From contig NZ_BMHT01000002.1 in assembly GCF_014641455.1 (NCBI RefSeq), positions 766,605-830,604 of the forward strand: a stretch of DNA of 64,000 nt. The letters are read 5' to 3'. The first letter of the stretch is position 1. The number at the start of each line of letters is the position of its first letter. Origin of the DNA: Hymenobacter cavernae (GTDB lineage: Bacteria; Bacteroidota; Bacteroidia; Cytophagales; Hymenobacteraceae). Below are positions 26,739-34,705 of the stretch, piece by piece. The position numbers and the translations under genes were made by a program. The notes beneath the pieces were generated by a model. The model saw nothing but the letters and a program-made list of their open reading frames with translations. It did not search any database and was not told the DNA's origin.

Positions 26739-28547
26739 TTGAAGAAATTATTTACCCTCTTTCTCGTACTATTTACCTTAAAAGCGGCAGCCCAAACCGG
26801 CGTCGCGGTTCCGGAGCTAGCTTCCTGCGATGCCACCATCCAGCAGTTTGTGAAGCGCTGGAACGTGCTGGGGGCTTCGGTGGCCATCACGCGCAACGGT
26901 AAACTCGTGTACGAACGGGCTTTCGGCCACGCCGACCTGGCCCGCACTACGCCTTTGCAGCCGTACCACTTACTGCGGGTGGCAAGCGTATCGAAATCGG
27001 TGACGGCTCTGGCAATTATGAAGCTCACCGAGCTAGGTCAGCTTAACTTGTCGCACAAAGTATTTGGCCCGGCCGGTTACCTCAACGATGCCTATTATAC
27101 CGGCGCAATTACGGATGAGCGGCTCTACAACATCACGGTGCAGCAGCTGCTGGAGCACACCGCCGGCTGGGACCGTACCATTGGCTGCGACGGTTTCGGC
27201 GGCTGCGACCCGATTGATTTTCCGCTGCACGTAACGCAGGCTATGAAGGCCTCGAACCCGGTGGCCGACTCGGTGCTGGTGCGCTTCATGCTGACGAAAG
27301 GCCTGAACTACGCGCCCGGCTCGCACTACGCTTACTCTAATATCGGCTACCTGATTTTAGGAAAGCTGGTGGAAGTCGTTGCGCATCAGTCGTATGAGAC
27401 GTGGGTGCGCGAGCATATTCTTCAGCCGAGCGGCGTGCTGGAGGCACACCTAGGTCGTAACCGGCAGGCCGACCGGCAGGAGCGCGAAACGGAATATCAG
27501 AGCACCGCCAAGATGCTTTCGTGCTACGGCACCGGGCAGAAAGTGCCGCGTGCGTACGGCGGCTTCAACCTGGAAGCCATGAAGGCGCACGGCGGTTGGC
27601 TCTTCTCGGCCCGTGACCTAGTCCGTTTGATGCTGGCCGCCGATGGATTCGCCACGCGCCCCGATGTGCTGGCTCCCGCCACCATCAGCACGATGGCGCA
27701 GCCTTCCGCCGTAAACTCCGGCTATGCCAAAGGCTGGCAGATAAGTCGTAGCGCTTGGTGGCACACCGGCTACCTCGATGGCTCTGCCAGCTACCTGGTG
27801 CGTACAAACGGCGGCTACACCTGGGCTATCCTACTGAGTAGCAGTAGTTCCGATCCGCAGTTCTGGGCAGACCTCGACCACCTAGGTTGGTCGTGCATCC
27901 GTGGCGTGACGAGCTGGCCCGAGCACGATTTGTTCGCACCCGAGCAGAATGCCACCGAACTCACCACCACTTCCCGCGACTCCACCAGCGAGCAACTACA
28001 GTGGCGCAATGGCAGCGGCACGCGTCGCTTGGTGCTGCTAAAAGCCGACAGTCCGGTTGATGCTTTCCCCGCCGATGGCCTGCGTTATCTGGCCAACTCA
28101 ACGTTTGGCCAGGGCACCGACCTAGGTAACGGCACCTTCGTGGTTGCCAACGGCGATACAAGCGCGGTGCTGCTCAAGGGCCTCGATCCACGGCGAACGT
28201 ATTATGCGCGGGTAGTGGAATATTCGCAAAACCTAGCTACCAACGGTCAGCCCGTGTACACGCTAGAGGGCAACCCAACCCTGACCTTACACCCAGGAGC
28301 TAGCCTGCTGGCCTTCAACGATTCGGAGCTGGAGGTATATCCTAACCCAACCTTTGATGAGCTATCAATCAAGAACTTACGCAACGCGTTGGCTTACGAC
28401 GTGGTGAATGACGAAGGCATATCGGTGCAAAGCGGAACGTTGGAGCCGGGTAGTAAAGTAGGCGTTGGAAACTTAGTGCCAGGCCTTTATCTACTGCGCA
28501 TGCACGCGGAGGATAAGGAAGTTGTGCGGCGCTTTGTGAAGGAATAA
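26739..28547 (+). CDS. Class C beta-lactamase-fold serine hydrolase with T9SS sorting domain
   Basis: 602 residues from a TTG start. Signal peptide MKKLFTLFLVLFTLKAAAQ. The serine hydrolase core (PF00144 type) shows S83-V-S-K86 as the SxxK motif, Y199-S-N201 as the YxN motif, and a WWHTGYLDGS segment in place of KTG near residue 340. Residues about 405-515 form a linker or beta domain, and the C-terminus (VYPNPTFDELSIKN ... LVPGLYLLRMHAEDKEVVRRFVKE) is a T9SS type A sorting domain. It is therefore predicted to be a secreted or surface esterase, D-aminopeptidase or carboxypeptidase. Three intact motifs imply activity; the substrate is unknown. Confidence 0.9.
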   Translation: MKKLFTLFLVLFTLKAAAQTGVAVPELASCDATIQQFVKRWNVLGASVAITRNGKLVYERAFGHADLARTTPLQPYHLLRVASVSKSVTALAIMKLTELGQLNLSHKVFGPAGYLNDAYYTGAITDERLYNITVQQLLEHTAGWDRTIGCDGFGGCDPIDFPLHVTQAMKASNPVADSVLVRFMLTKGLNYAPGSHYAYSNIGYLILGKLVEVVAHQSYETWVREHILQPSGVLEAHLGRNRQADRQERETEYQSTAKMLSCYGTGQKVPRAYGGFNLEAMKAHGGWLFSARDLVRLMLAADGFATRPDVLAPATISTMAQPSAVNSGYAKGWQISRSAWWHTGYLDGSASYLVRTNGGYTWAILLSSSSSDPQFWADLDHLGWSCIRGVTSWPEHDLFAPEQNATELTTTSRDSTSEQLQWRNGSGTRRLVLLKADSPVDAFPADGLRYLANSTFGQGTDLGNGTFVVANGDTSAVLLKGLDPRRTYYARVVEYSQNLATNGQPVYTLEGNPTLTLHPGASLLAFNDSELEVYPNPTFDELSIKNLRNALAYDVVNDEGISVQSGTLEPGSKVGVGNLVPGLYLLRMHAEDKEVVRRFVKE

Positions 28548-28653
28548 ACAAAAGGCAACCCTTCAATTCTGATAAACCATGCTAGGTAGGTTTGTACACC
28601 TATTTAGCTGCTTATTATTCTGAAAAGAAATCCATTTCCATAATGGAAAAAAT

Positions 28654-28690
28654 GTCCCTGTCAGGCCTAGCGCTTGGCAGGGATATTTTT
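28654..28690 (+). terminator. Terminator after the serine hydrolase gene
   Basis: TCCCTGTCAGG pairs imperfectly with CTTGGCAGGGA around a short loop, followed by TATTTTTATT. It lies about 105 bases after the stop. Confidence 0.7.
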
Positions 28691-28800
28691 ATTATACATC
28701 TGATTATCAATACATTAAATAGCTAACCAAAAATAATTTTCGGGAACGGCACCGGTGTTGGATTTAGGTCCATGTACTCAATCACCAACCTGCCTTTCCA

Positions 28801-29493
28801 ATGGCTATCCTGGACAACATCGCCAAAGCGGCGAAAGACTTTTTCATCGAAGACGACGGCCACGGTGCGGCGAAGGCCGAACCAACTCGGCCGCTGCCAA
28901 CGGCGCAAACGCCTTACGTGCCGCCCGTAGCAGCTAGTCCAGCGGCCTTCGGATCGGCGCCAACTGCCACCGTCACGCAGCCCGAGCAGCGCCACCTCGA
29001 CCACATTAGCGCGCTGCTGGCCGGCGACGGCAAAGACTTCGTGGCCTACACCAAAATGGTGAAGAGCATGGCCGCCAGTGGCTTAGCTGGCCCGGTGCTC
29101 TACCAAACGGCCTTCAACGCCTTTGCCGCCATCACTAGCCTCGACCTACCTAGCCTGCTAGCCTCCGCCGACCAATTCGAGCAAAAGCTAGCCGCCGACC
29201 GCAACAAAGTGCTGGAGCGCCACCGCGAAAAGCTAGGCGAAACCCAGACGCCAAAAGCGCCGCCGAGCGCCATTGTGCAGCTCTTACAACAAGAAAAGCA
29301 ACTGCAAGCCGACCTAGCCGACCTCACGCGCAAGCTAGAGGAGAAGAGTCAGCAACTCGTGGCCGCCCAGCAGCAGCTCAACGACGAGCGCCAAAAAGCT
29401 ACCGCCGCCCTCGCCTCCTACGAGCTAGCCAACGCCAGTGCCACCGCCGATTTGAAGGCGCACCGGCAAGCCGTCGGTGCTATGGTGAAATAG
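28801..29493 (+). CDS. Cytoplasmic coiled-coil protein, hypothetical, first gene of ABC/OmpA cluster
   Basis: 230 residues. The N-terminus (MAILDNIAKAAKDFFIEDD) is a short amphipathic helix, followed by a Pro/Ala-rich linker to about residue 58. A helical domain with a conserved look spans about 60-140 (HLDHISALLAGDGKDFVAYTKMVKSMAASGLAGPVLYQTAFNAF). The C-terminal 75 residues form a coiled coil (LQQEKQLQADLADLTRKLEE). No signal peptide or membrane segment. I do not recognise the family. It precedes a membrane coiled-coil gene by 126 bases on the same strand, and the two probably act together. Confidence 0.75.
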   Translation: MAILDNIAKAAKDFFIEDDGHGAAKAEPTRPLPTAQTPYVPPVAASPAAFGSAPTATVTQPEQRHLDHISALLAGDGKDFVAYTKMVKSMAASGLAGPVLYQTAFNAFAAITSLDLPSLLASADQFEQKLAADRNKVLERHREKLGETQTPKAPPSAIVQLLQQEKQLQADLADLTRKLEEKSQQLVAAQQQLNDERQKATAALASYELANASATADLKAHRQAVGAMVK

Positions 29494-29619
29494 TGAAATG
29501 GTGAGGTGGTGAGTGGCTCCAAGCCTATCAGTAGTCGCTTCAATTCAATCACTAAGCCAGTGAGTCGCCGAAGCACTCAGTCATTCAAAACTTAAAACCC
29601 AACATTCAACCCTTCCAAA

Positions 29620-30612
29620 ATGAACACGTTACTCTCTCCTTCTTCTCAAGATGCTGGCTTGCCCAAGTGGCAGAAGCCGGAAAAAGCCGCTGGCTGGGTC
29701 TTTTTAGCAGGTGCGGCCGCCGCGGGCGTGTACTTCTGGGGCCAGATCGTGCCGTATCTGGTTGACATCGTGTTTGATACTGTGAAGCTAGGTATCGGGG
29801 TAGGGGCGCTGTTCGTGCTGTTTTTGCTGGCTACCAATAAGCGCATCAAGGCTGGGCTGTGGTACGCCGGGCAGCGCATTTTTCGTACAGCCGCGGGCAT
29901 CTTCGTCAATACGGACCCGATTGGCATTATGGAAGACTACATCCGCAACACCGAGCAGGAAGCCCACAAGATGAACGCCGAAGTCGGCCATATCGAAGGG
30001 GCCCACGAGCTGGTGAAACGCAAGATGAACGCTAACACCGAGCAGATGAAGGAGTACCTCTCGCTAGCTAGCTCCGCTGGCCGCCAGGGGGAGAAGGACG
30101 CCGCCGAAAGCTACGCCTCCCGCGCCGCCCAGCTGCAGGAGTACAATCAGCGCCTGCAGCCTATGCTCACCACCACGGCCAACGTGACGCTGGTGATGCG
30201 CCAAATCTTGAAAGCCGCCCTGCGCCAAATCGACGGTAGCAAGTTCAAGGTCAACCTATTAAAAGATGAGTACGAGCTCGTGAAACGCACCAGCTCTGGC
30301 ATGCGTGCTGCCATGAACATCCTCCGCGGCGACCCCGACAAGAAGTACTTCTTCGACCTAGCCACCGACCGCGTCGCTCAAGACATGGCCCAGCAGCTCG
30401 GCCAAATCAAGCAGGCCATGCGCTATAGCCAGGAGTTTGTGAAGGAAATGGACATCCAGAACGGCGTGATGAGCGAGAAAGGCCAGTGCCTGCTGGAGAA
30501 ATATCAGAAAGGCGACTTCAACGCCATCATGGAAGAAAAGCCCATCAACACCCTAAACGCTGCCCAAACTCGCAAAGCCACCGACGATGCCTATTCTAGC
30601 CTCCTTGATTAG
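29620..30612 (+). CDS. Two-helix membrane protein with long cytoplasmic coiled coil, PspA-like in layout
   Basis: 330 residues. Two membrane segments lie at about 25-43 (GWVFLAGAAAAGVYFWGQ) and 55-75 (TVKLGIGVGALFVLFLLA). The remaining 250 residues are almost entirely helical (MEDYIRNTEQEAHKMNAEVGHIEGAHELVKRKMNANTEQMKEYL and on), with heptad patterns resembling PspA/IM30 proteins, although I see no diagnostic PspA motif. It sits between the coiled-coil gene and the OmpA-fused binding protein, which suggests a scaffold or membrane-maintenance part of the ABC system. Function is inference. Confidence 0.75.
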   Translation: MNTLLSPSSQDAGLPKWQKPEKAAGWVFLAGAAAAGVYFWGQIVPYLVDIVFDTVKLGIGVGALFVLFLLATNKRIKAGLWYAGQRIFRTAAGIFVNTDPIGIMEDYIRNTEQEAHKMNAEVGHIEGAHELVKRKMNANTEQMKEYLSLASSAGRQGEKDAAESYASRAAQLQEYNQRLQPMLTTTANVTLVMRQILKAALRQIDGSKFKVNLLKDEYELVKRTSSGMRAAMNILRGDPDKKYFFDLATDRVAQDMAQQLGQIKQAMRYSQEFVKEMDIQNGVMSEKGQCLLEKYQKGDFNAIMEEKPINTLNAAQTRKATDDAYSSLLD

Positions 30613-30670
30613 TGCCCTCCTCAGCCTAGGTCTGGCTTGCCTGGTCGGCTAAGCTAAGGCTAATCAGAAC

Positions 30671-30822
30671 GTCATGCTGAGCGCAGCCGAAGCATCTCTA
30701 CCGTAGCGGTAATCCTAACTGTTAGGAAGTTACCACCACAACAACTGTACGCGAGATTCCTCGCAAGCTCGGAATGACGTGCTAGCGGAGCGGTAGAGAT
30801 GCTTTGGCAAGCTCAGCATGAC
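30671..30822. repeat. Inverted repeat, family GTCATGCTGAGC, copy with inner segment shared with 32718
   Basis: Left arm GTCATGCTGAGCGCAGCCGA... at 30671-30703 pairs with right arm at 30790-30822 ending GCTCAGCATGAC, with AGCATCTCTACCG shared. The centre contains GAAGTTACCAC followed by GCGAGATTCCTCGCA and CTCGGAATGACGT, repeated with few changes at 32777-32833. Confidence 0.85.
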
Positions 30823-30923
30823 AGACTGCCTAGGTAGCTAGCTCAGCTAGCCTAATTCCCTAGAACCAACTCAGAAATCTTGCGCCGAAACCGGCGCACC
30901 AACCTCCTTTTGTCTTTACGAAA

Positions 30924-32702
30924 ATGACTACTCGTGGTAAAATAGTACTAGGTGCCCTCCTCGCAGTGCTCCTTTACTTTGGCATCAACAAGCTGGTTTC
31001 CAGCGGTGCCGTGTTCAAAAAAGCCGAAGCCCAATCGGTATTACTCAACTCCATTGAACTGCCCACGGCTAGTGGTGGCTCTCGCGCCAACATCGCCGTG
31101 CCGCTGGCCCCGCTGCCGAGCGCCACGCCTGCTGAAAAAGGCTCGCCGGTGGTGTGGGAAGTAATGGCCTGGAACTCGCAAATGGCTGGTATGCTCGCCA
31201 ACGGCGGCCCGCGCACCACGCAAGGTTCTAGCATGGCTGCCAACGGCCTCAACATGCAGATTGTGCGGCAAGACGACGTATCGAAAATGCAGGCCGACCT
31301 CGTGAAGAACGCCATCGACTTGCAGAACAACCCCGAAACGCCGGGCCTGATTGTCAGCATCATGGGTGACGGTTTGCCGGCTTTCTCGGCCGTGCAAATG
31401 CAGTTGCAAAAGGCAGGTACCAGCTTGCAGATTCTGCCTTATAGCTGCGGTAAATCGTTTGGCGAAGACAAGCTGATGGGCCCGAAAGAATGGCTCGACA
31501 ACCCGAAATCGGCCCTCGGCAAAACCATTGCCTGCTATCTGCGCGACGGTGACCAGAACATTGCCCTGAAATGGTGCGCCGACAACGGCCTGAAAGTCAA
31601 CCCTGACGAAACGACCTACGACCCCGAAGCTGTGAACTTTATGGCCGCCAGCGACTTCCTGGTAGCCGCCGAAAAGTACATCGTCGGCAAGCCGGAGTCG
31701 CGCACGAAAGTGGTAAACGGCAAGAATACCGGCGTGAAAATAGACGTGGTAGCCGACGGCGTCGCCACCTGGACCCCCGGCGACGTGAACATTGCCAAGC
31801 AGAAAGGTGGCCTCGTGAACATCGTCTCGACCAAGGACTACTCGAACCAGATGCCCAACATTATGGTGACGACCAAGCGCTGGTATGACGCTCATCAGAA
31901 AGAAGTTAGCGGCATCATGACCGCCATGGCCGTGGCCGGCGACCAAGTAAAGTCGCACCCCGAAGCCCTGCAACGCGCCGCCGACATCTCCGCCGCCGTG
32001 TACGCCGACCAAGACAAGCCCGGCGCCTACTGGCTCAAGTACTACAAAGGCGTGAGCGAAACCGACCGCAACGGCGAAGTGGTGGAGCTAGGTGGTAGCA
32101 AGGCCTTTAACTTCGCTGACAACCTGACCTTATTCGGCCTCGACAACGGTGGCACCAATATCTACGCCTCCGTCTACAAAACCTTCGGCGACGTGCAGAA
32201 GCGGCTGTACCCAAAGGAGTTGCCGAACTACGTGCCGCTCGATGAAATGCTCGACCTAGATTTGCTACGCAAACTGCAAGAGCAATACAAAGGTAAAGCC
32301 ATTGCCCCGGCCGAAACGCAGAAGTTTGCCGCCGACGACGAAATCCGCCAGAGCGTGAGCAAGCGGGCCTGGAACATTGAGTTCGAAACCGGCAAGAGTA
32401 CCTTCACGCCCGAAACGCAACGTCAGCTCAACCAGCTCTTTGACGACCTAGTGGTAGCTGGCCGCCTGAAAGTAGCCGTGCACGGCCACACCGACAACGT
32501 CGGCGACCCGCAGCGCAACCAGCAACTTTCCGAAGACCGCGCCCTGGCCGTGGAGCACTGGCTGGAACAAAAAAGCTCCAGCGCCTTCCCCGACGGCCGC
32601 GTTCAAGTGTACGCCCACGGCGCCACCGAGCCCGTCGCCAGCAACGCCTCCCCCGAAGGCCGCGCCCAAAACCGCCGCGTGGAGGTGGTGCTAGGCAACT
32701 AA
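30924..32702 (+). CDS. Inner-membrane-anchored ABC substrate-binding protein fused to OmpA domain
   Basis: 592 residues. One N-terminal membrane segment (about 6-24, IVLGALLAVLLYFGINKLV) is followed by a basic residue and no cleavage site, so the protein is probably anchored in the inner membrane. Residues about 55-440 are a periplasmic binding-protein domain of the NitT/TauT (NMT1-like) class. Residues 482-592 form an OmpA C-terminal domain with GHTDN and NRRVEV, which hold the Asp and Arg that bind diaminopimelate in peptidoglycan. Permease and ATPase genes follow. The layout ties a transport receptor to both membrane and cell wall. Similar fusions are sometimes annotated as phosphate-binding/OmpA proteins; the ligand cannot be told from sequence. 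Confidence 0.87.
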   Translation: MTTRGKIVLGALLAVLLYFGINKLVSSGAVFKKAEAQSVLLNSIELPTASGGSRANIAVPLAPLPSATPAEKGSPVVWEVMAWNSQMAGMLANGGPRTTQGSSMAANGLNMQIVRQDDVSKMQADLVKNAIDLQNNPETPGLIVSIMGDGLPAFSAVQMQLQKAGTSLQILPYSCGKSFGEDKLMGPKEWLDNPKSALGKTIACYLRDGDQNIALKWCADNGLKVNPDETTYDPEAVNFMAASDFLVAAEKYIVGKPESRTKVVNGKNTGVKIDVVADGVATWTPGDVNIAKQKGGLVNIVSTKDYSNQMPNIMVTTKRWYDAHQKEVSGIMTAMAVAGDQVKSHPEALQRAADISAAVYADQDKPGAYWLKYYKGVSETDRNGEVVELGGSKAFNFADNLTLFGLDNGGTNIYASVYKTFGDVQKRLYPKELPNYVPLDEMLDLDLLRKLQEQYKGKAIAPAETQKFAADDEIRQSVSKRAWNIEFETGKSTFTPETQRQLNQLFDDLVVAGRLKVAVHGHTDNVGDPQRNQQLSEDRALAVEHWLEQKSSSAFPDGRVQVYAHGATEPVASNASPEGRAQNRRVEVVLGN

Positions 32703-32717
32703 TAGTGTAAACAACCA

Positions 32718-32833
32718 GAACGTCATTTCGACCAGCGGGAGAAATCTCGCGTGCAATGGTAATCTCAATCGTCAGGAAGTTACCACTACAACGACCGCAC
32801 GCGAGATTCCTCGCAGGGCTCGGAATGACGTTC
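32718..32833. repeat. Inverted repeat, family AACGTCATTTCGA, related to 30671
   Basis: GAACGTCATTTCGACC at 32718 pairs with GGGCTCGGAATGACGTTC ending at 32833, and AATCTCGCGTGC pairs with GCACGCGAGATT. A second GTTCAGCATGACGTTC piece follows at about 32883-32898. The inner part repeats that of the element at 30671. It fills the gap before the permease gene. Confidence 0.82.
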
Positions 32834-32922
32834 TAGCGAAGCGGTAGAGATGCTTGACTTACGCCTTCCTCCGGTTCGACAAGTTCAGCATGACGTTCAG
32901 GTTTGTTAATTATACCTCTCCC

Positions 32923-33699
32923 ATGAAAGAGCTATTTTCCCCTAATGCCAACCCGCAGCGACTGGTATTTATGTCGATGGTGGCCACGCAGGCATTCGTG
33001 CTGCTGCTGCTCTGGATGTTCTACCCGCTGCAACTTTTCCCGAGCCTAGGGGAAGTGTTCCGCTCCCTGGGTAGCCTGATTGCCGATCAAGGCCTTATCC
33101 AGGAGCTGTGGGCGAGCATGACGACGGCCCTACAATCCATTGCCATTGCCACGGTGCTGGCCCTACTAATTTCCTATCTCACGGCGCTGCCTTTCTTCCG
33201 GCCCATCGCCTACGCGGCTACCAAGATGCGCTACCTGACGCTCACCGGCCTCACGTTCTTCATGGCCCTGATGGTCAGCTCGGGCCACGAAGTGAAGCTC
33301 TCAGTGCTCATCTTCGGCGCGACGGTCTACCTCGTCACCGGCATGACCAGCGTCATCCTGACCACCACGCAGGAGGAAATGGACCATGCCCGCACCCTAG
33401 GTATGAGCGAGTGGCGCGCCTTCTACGAAGTGGTCGTGCTCGGTAAGCTCGACGAAATGCTGGAAGTCGTGCGCCAAAACTTCGCCATCATCTGGACCAT
33501 GATTACGCTGGTCGAAACGCTGTACCAGTCGGAAGGCGGCATCGGCCTGCTGCTCTACAAGCAAAACCGCTACCTGCATTTGGATGGCGTGGTGGCCATT
33601 CAGCTAGTTATTCTAGCCACAGGGGCTTTGCAAGACTATGTGTTCGTGCTCTTGCGCCGCGTGTTTTTTCCTTACTCGTGGCTGGGTGCGGCCAAGTAG
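32923..33699 (+). CDS. ABC transporter permease, TauC/SsuC type
   Basis: 258 residues from MKELFSPNANPQRL at 32923. The open frame extends to 32854, but those codons run through the repeat element upstream, so they are excluded. About six membrane segments are visible (VATQAFVLLLLWMF, IAIATVLALLISYLTALPFF, LTLTGLTFFMALMV, LIFGATVYLVTGMTSVIL, AIIWTMITLVETLY and VVAIQLVILATGALQDYVFVL). The EAA loop reads EEMDHARTLGMSEWRAFYEVVVLGKLDEML, recognisable with its central Gly. It belongs to the NitT/TauT importer class and pairs with the downstream ATPase. Confidence 0.88.
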   Translation: MKELFSPNANPQRLVFMSMVATQAFVLLLLWMFYPLQLFPSLGEVFRSLGSLIADQGLIQELWASMTTALQSIAIATVLALLISYLTALPFFRPIAYAATKMRYLTLTGLTFFMALMVSSGHEVKLSVLIFGATVYLVTGMTSVILTTTQEEMDHARTLGMSEWRAFYEVVVLGKLDEMLEVVRQNFAIIWTMITLVETLYQSEGGIGLLLYKQNRYLHLDGVVAIQLVILATGALQDYVFVLLRRVFFPYSWLGAAK

Positions 33700-33712
33700 C
33701 GTGGTGCGTGGC

Positions 33713-33846
33713 GCCTCACCCCCTAGCCCCCTCTCCGAAGAGGAGAGGGGGACTAGCTCTAACACTAGACTTCTGACTTAAAAGCTAGCCCCAAAAACTA
33801 GACGCTAGTTCCCCTCTACTTTTCGGAGAGGGGCTAGGGGTGAGGC
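33713..33846. repeat. Inverted repeat, family CCTCACCCCCTAGCCCC
   Basis: GCCTCACCCCCTAGCCCCCT at 33713 pairs with AGGGGCTAGGGGTGAGGC ending at 33846; inner CTCTCCGAAGAGGAGAGGGG and CCCCTCTACTTTTCGGAGAG add further hairpins. It sits between the permease and ATPase genes. Confidence 0.88.
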
Positions 33847-33878
33847 CCAATCGTTGAACAACACTCCCTCAAAAAACC

Positions 33879-34703
33879 ATGACTCCCTATTTCTATAAAG
33901 AACCCGTTCTCACGCTCGACAACGTCTCCATGTCCTTCGGGGGCGAGCTGGTGCTGCGCGACATCAGCGCCCAGGTGCTCGACGTGGTGCGGCCCAACAT
34001 GAAGCAAGGGCAGGTAGTCGGCTTCTACGGCCGCTCGGGTATTGGCAAGTCGGTGCTGTGCCGCATTATGGCCGGCCTCGTGGCCCCCACGAAGGGCACC
34101 GTGCAAGTAGGCGTGGAGCAAGAGCCCGTGAAGCCGGGTGCGGTGGGCTTCGTGCAGCAGCGCTACCCGCTGTTCAATCACCGCACGCTGGTCGATAACC
34201 TGCTGGTGGCCGCCGAGCGCAAGTACAACCCCGAGGAAGCCCGTCAGCAGGTGGAAAGCTACCTGGAGCGCTTCTGCCTTACGCCGCACCGCAAAAAGTA
34301 CCCGGCTCACCTCTCCGGCGGACAACGCCAACGGGCCGCCATTGCCCAGCAGCTCCTCTGCTCCGACCACCTTATCCTGCTCGACGAGCCCTTCTCTGGC
34401 CTCGACATCGCCATGATCGATGAGGTGAAAAAGATCATCGTGGAAGTGACCACCATGGACGAGCTCAACACCGTCATCATCGTCTCCCACGACATCGTCA
34501 CCACCACCGCCCTCGCTGACCGCCTCTGGCTGCTAGGCTACGAACGCGACGCCGCCGGCAACCTGCTGCCCGGCGCCACCATCAACCAGCAGCACCAATA
34601 CAACCTCGCCGAGATGGGCCTAGCCTGGCACCCAAACGTGGAAGCCGAACCGGAGTTCGCGCAGTTTGTGGAGGAGATTAAAGAAGAGATTCGGCGGAGC
34701 TAA
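33879..34703 (+). CDS. ABC transporter ATP-binding protein
   Basis: 274 residues. Walker A is at about 49-57 (GRSGIGKS), the Q-loop at FVQQRYPLF, the signature at LSGGQRQRAAIA, Walker B at LILLDEPFSGLD and the H-loop at IIVSHDIV, all intact. It is the energising subunit for the TauC-type permease upstream. The C-terminal 40 residues are acidic (EPEFAQFVEEIKEEIRRS) and extend beyond the usual core. The genes are separated by a repeat-filled 179-base gap, so co-transcription is likely but not certain. Confidence 0.95.
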   Translation: MTPYFYKEPVLTLDNVSMSFGGELVLRDISAQVLDVVRPNMKQGQVVGFYGRSGIGKSVLCRIMAGLVAPTKGTVQVGVEQEPVKPGAVGFVQQRYPLFNHRTLVDNLLVAAERKYNPEEARQQVESYLERFCLTPHRKKYPAHLSGGQRQRAAIAQQLLCSDHLILLDEPFSGLDIAMIDEVKKIIVEVTTMDELNTVIIVSHDIVTTTALADRLWLLGYERDAAGNLLPGATINQQHQYNLAEMGLAWHPNVEAEPEFAQFVEEIKEEIRRS

Positions 34704-34705
34704 TT

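Noticed and set aside
28747..28761. Possible sigma-54 promoter CGGCAC-N5-TTGG before the ABC cluster
   Set aside because: The first T and the GC at -12 do not fit the consensus; a single partial match in 64 kb is expected by chance.
31041..32012. Long minus-strand open frame (323 codons) opposite the OmpA-fused binding protein gene
   Set aside because: It mirrors the codons of a clear plus-strand gene and gives a His/Gly/Val-rich product with no domain; it is a shadow frame typical of GC-rich DNA.
33834..34490. Minus-strand open frame opposite the ABC ATPase
   Set aside because: The plus strand has all ABC motifs; this frame gives an uninformative His-rich product.
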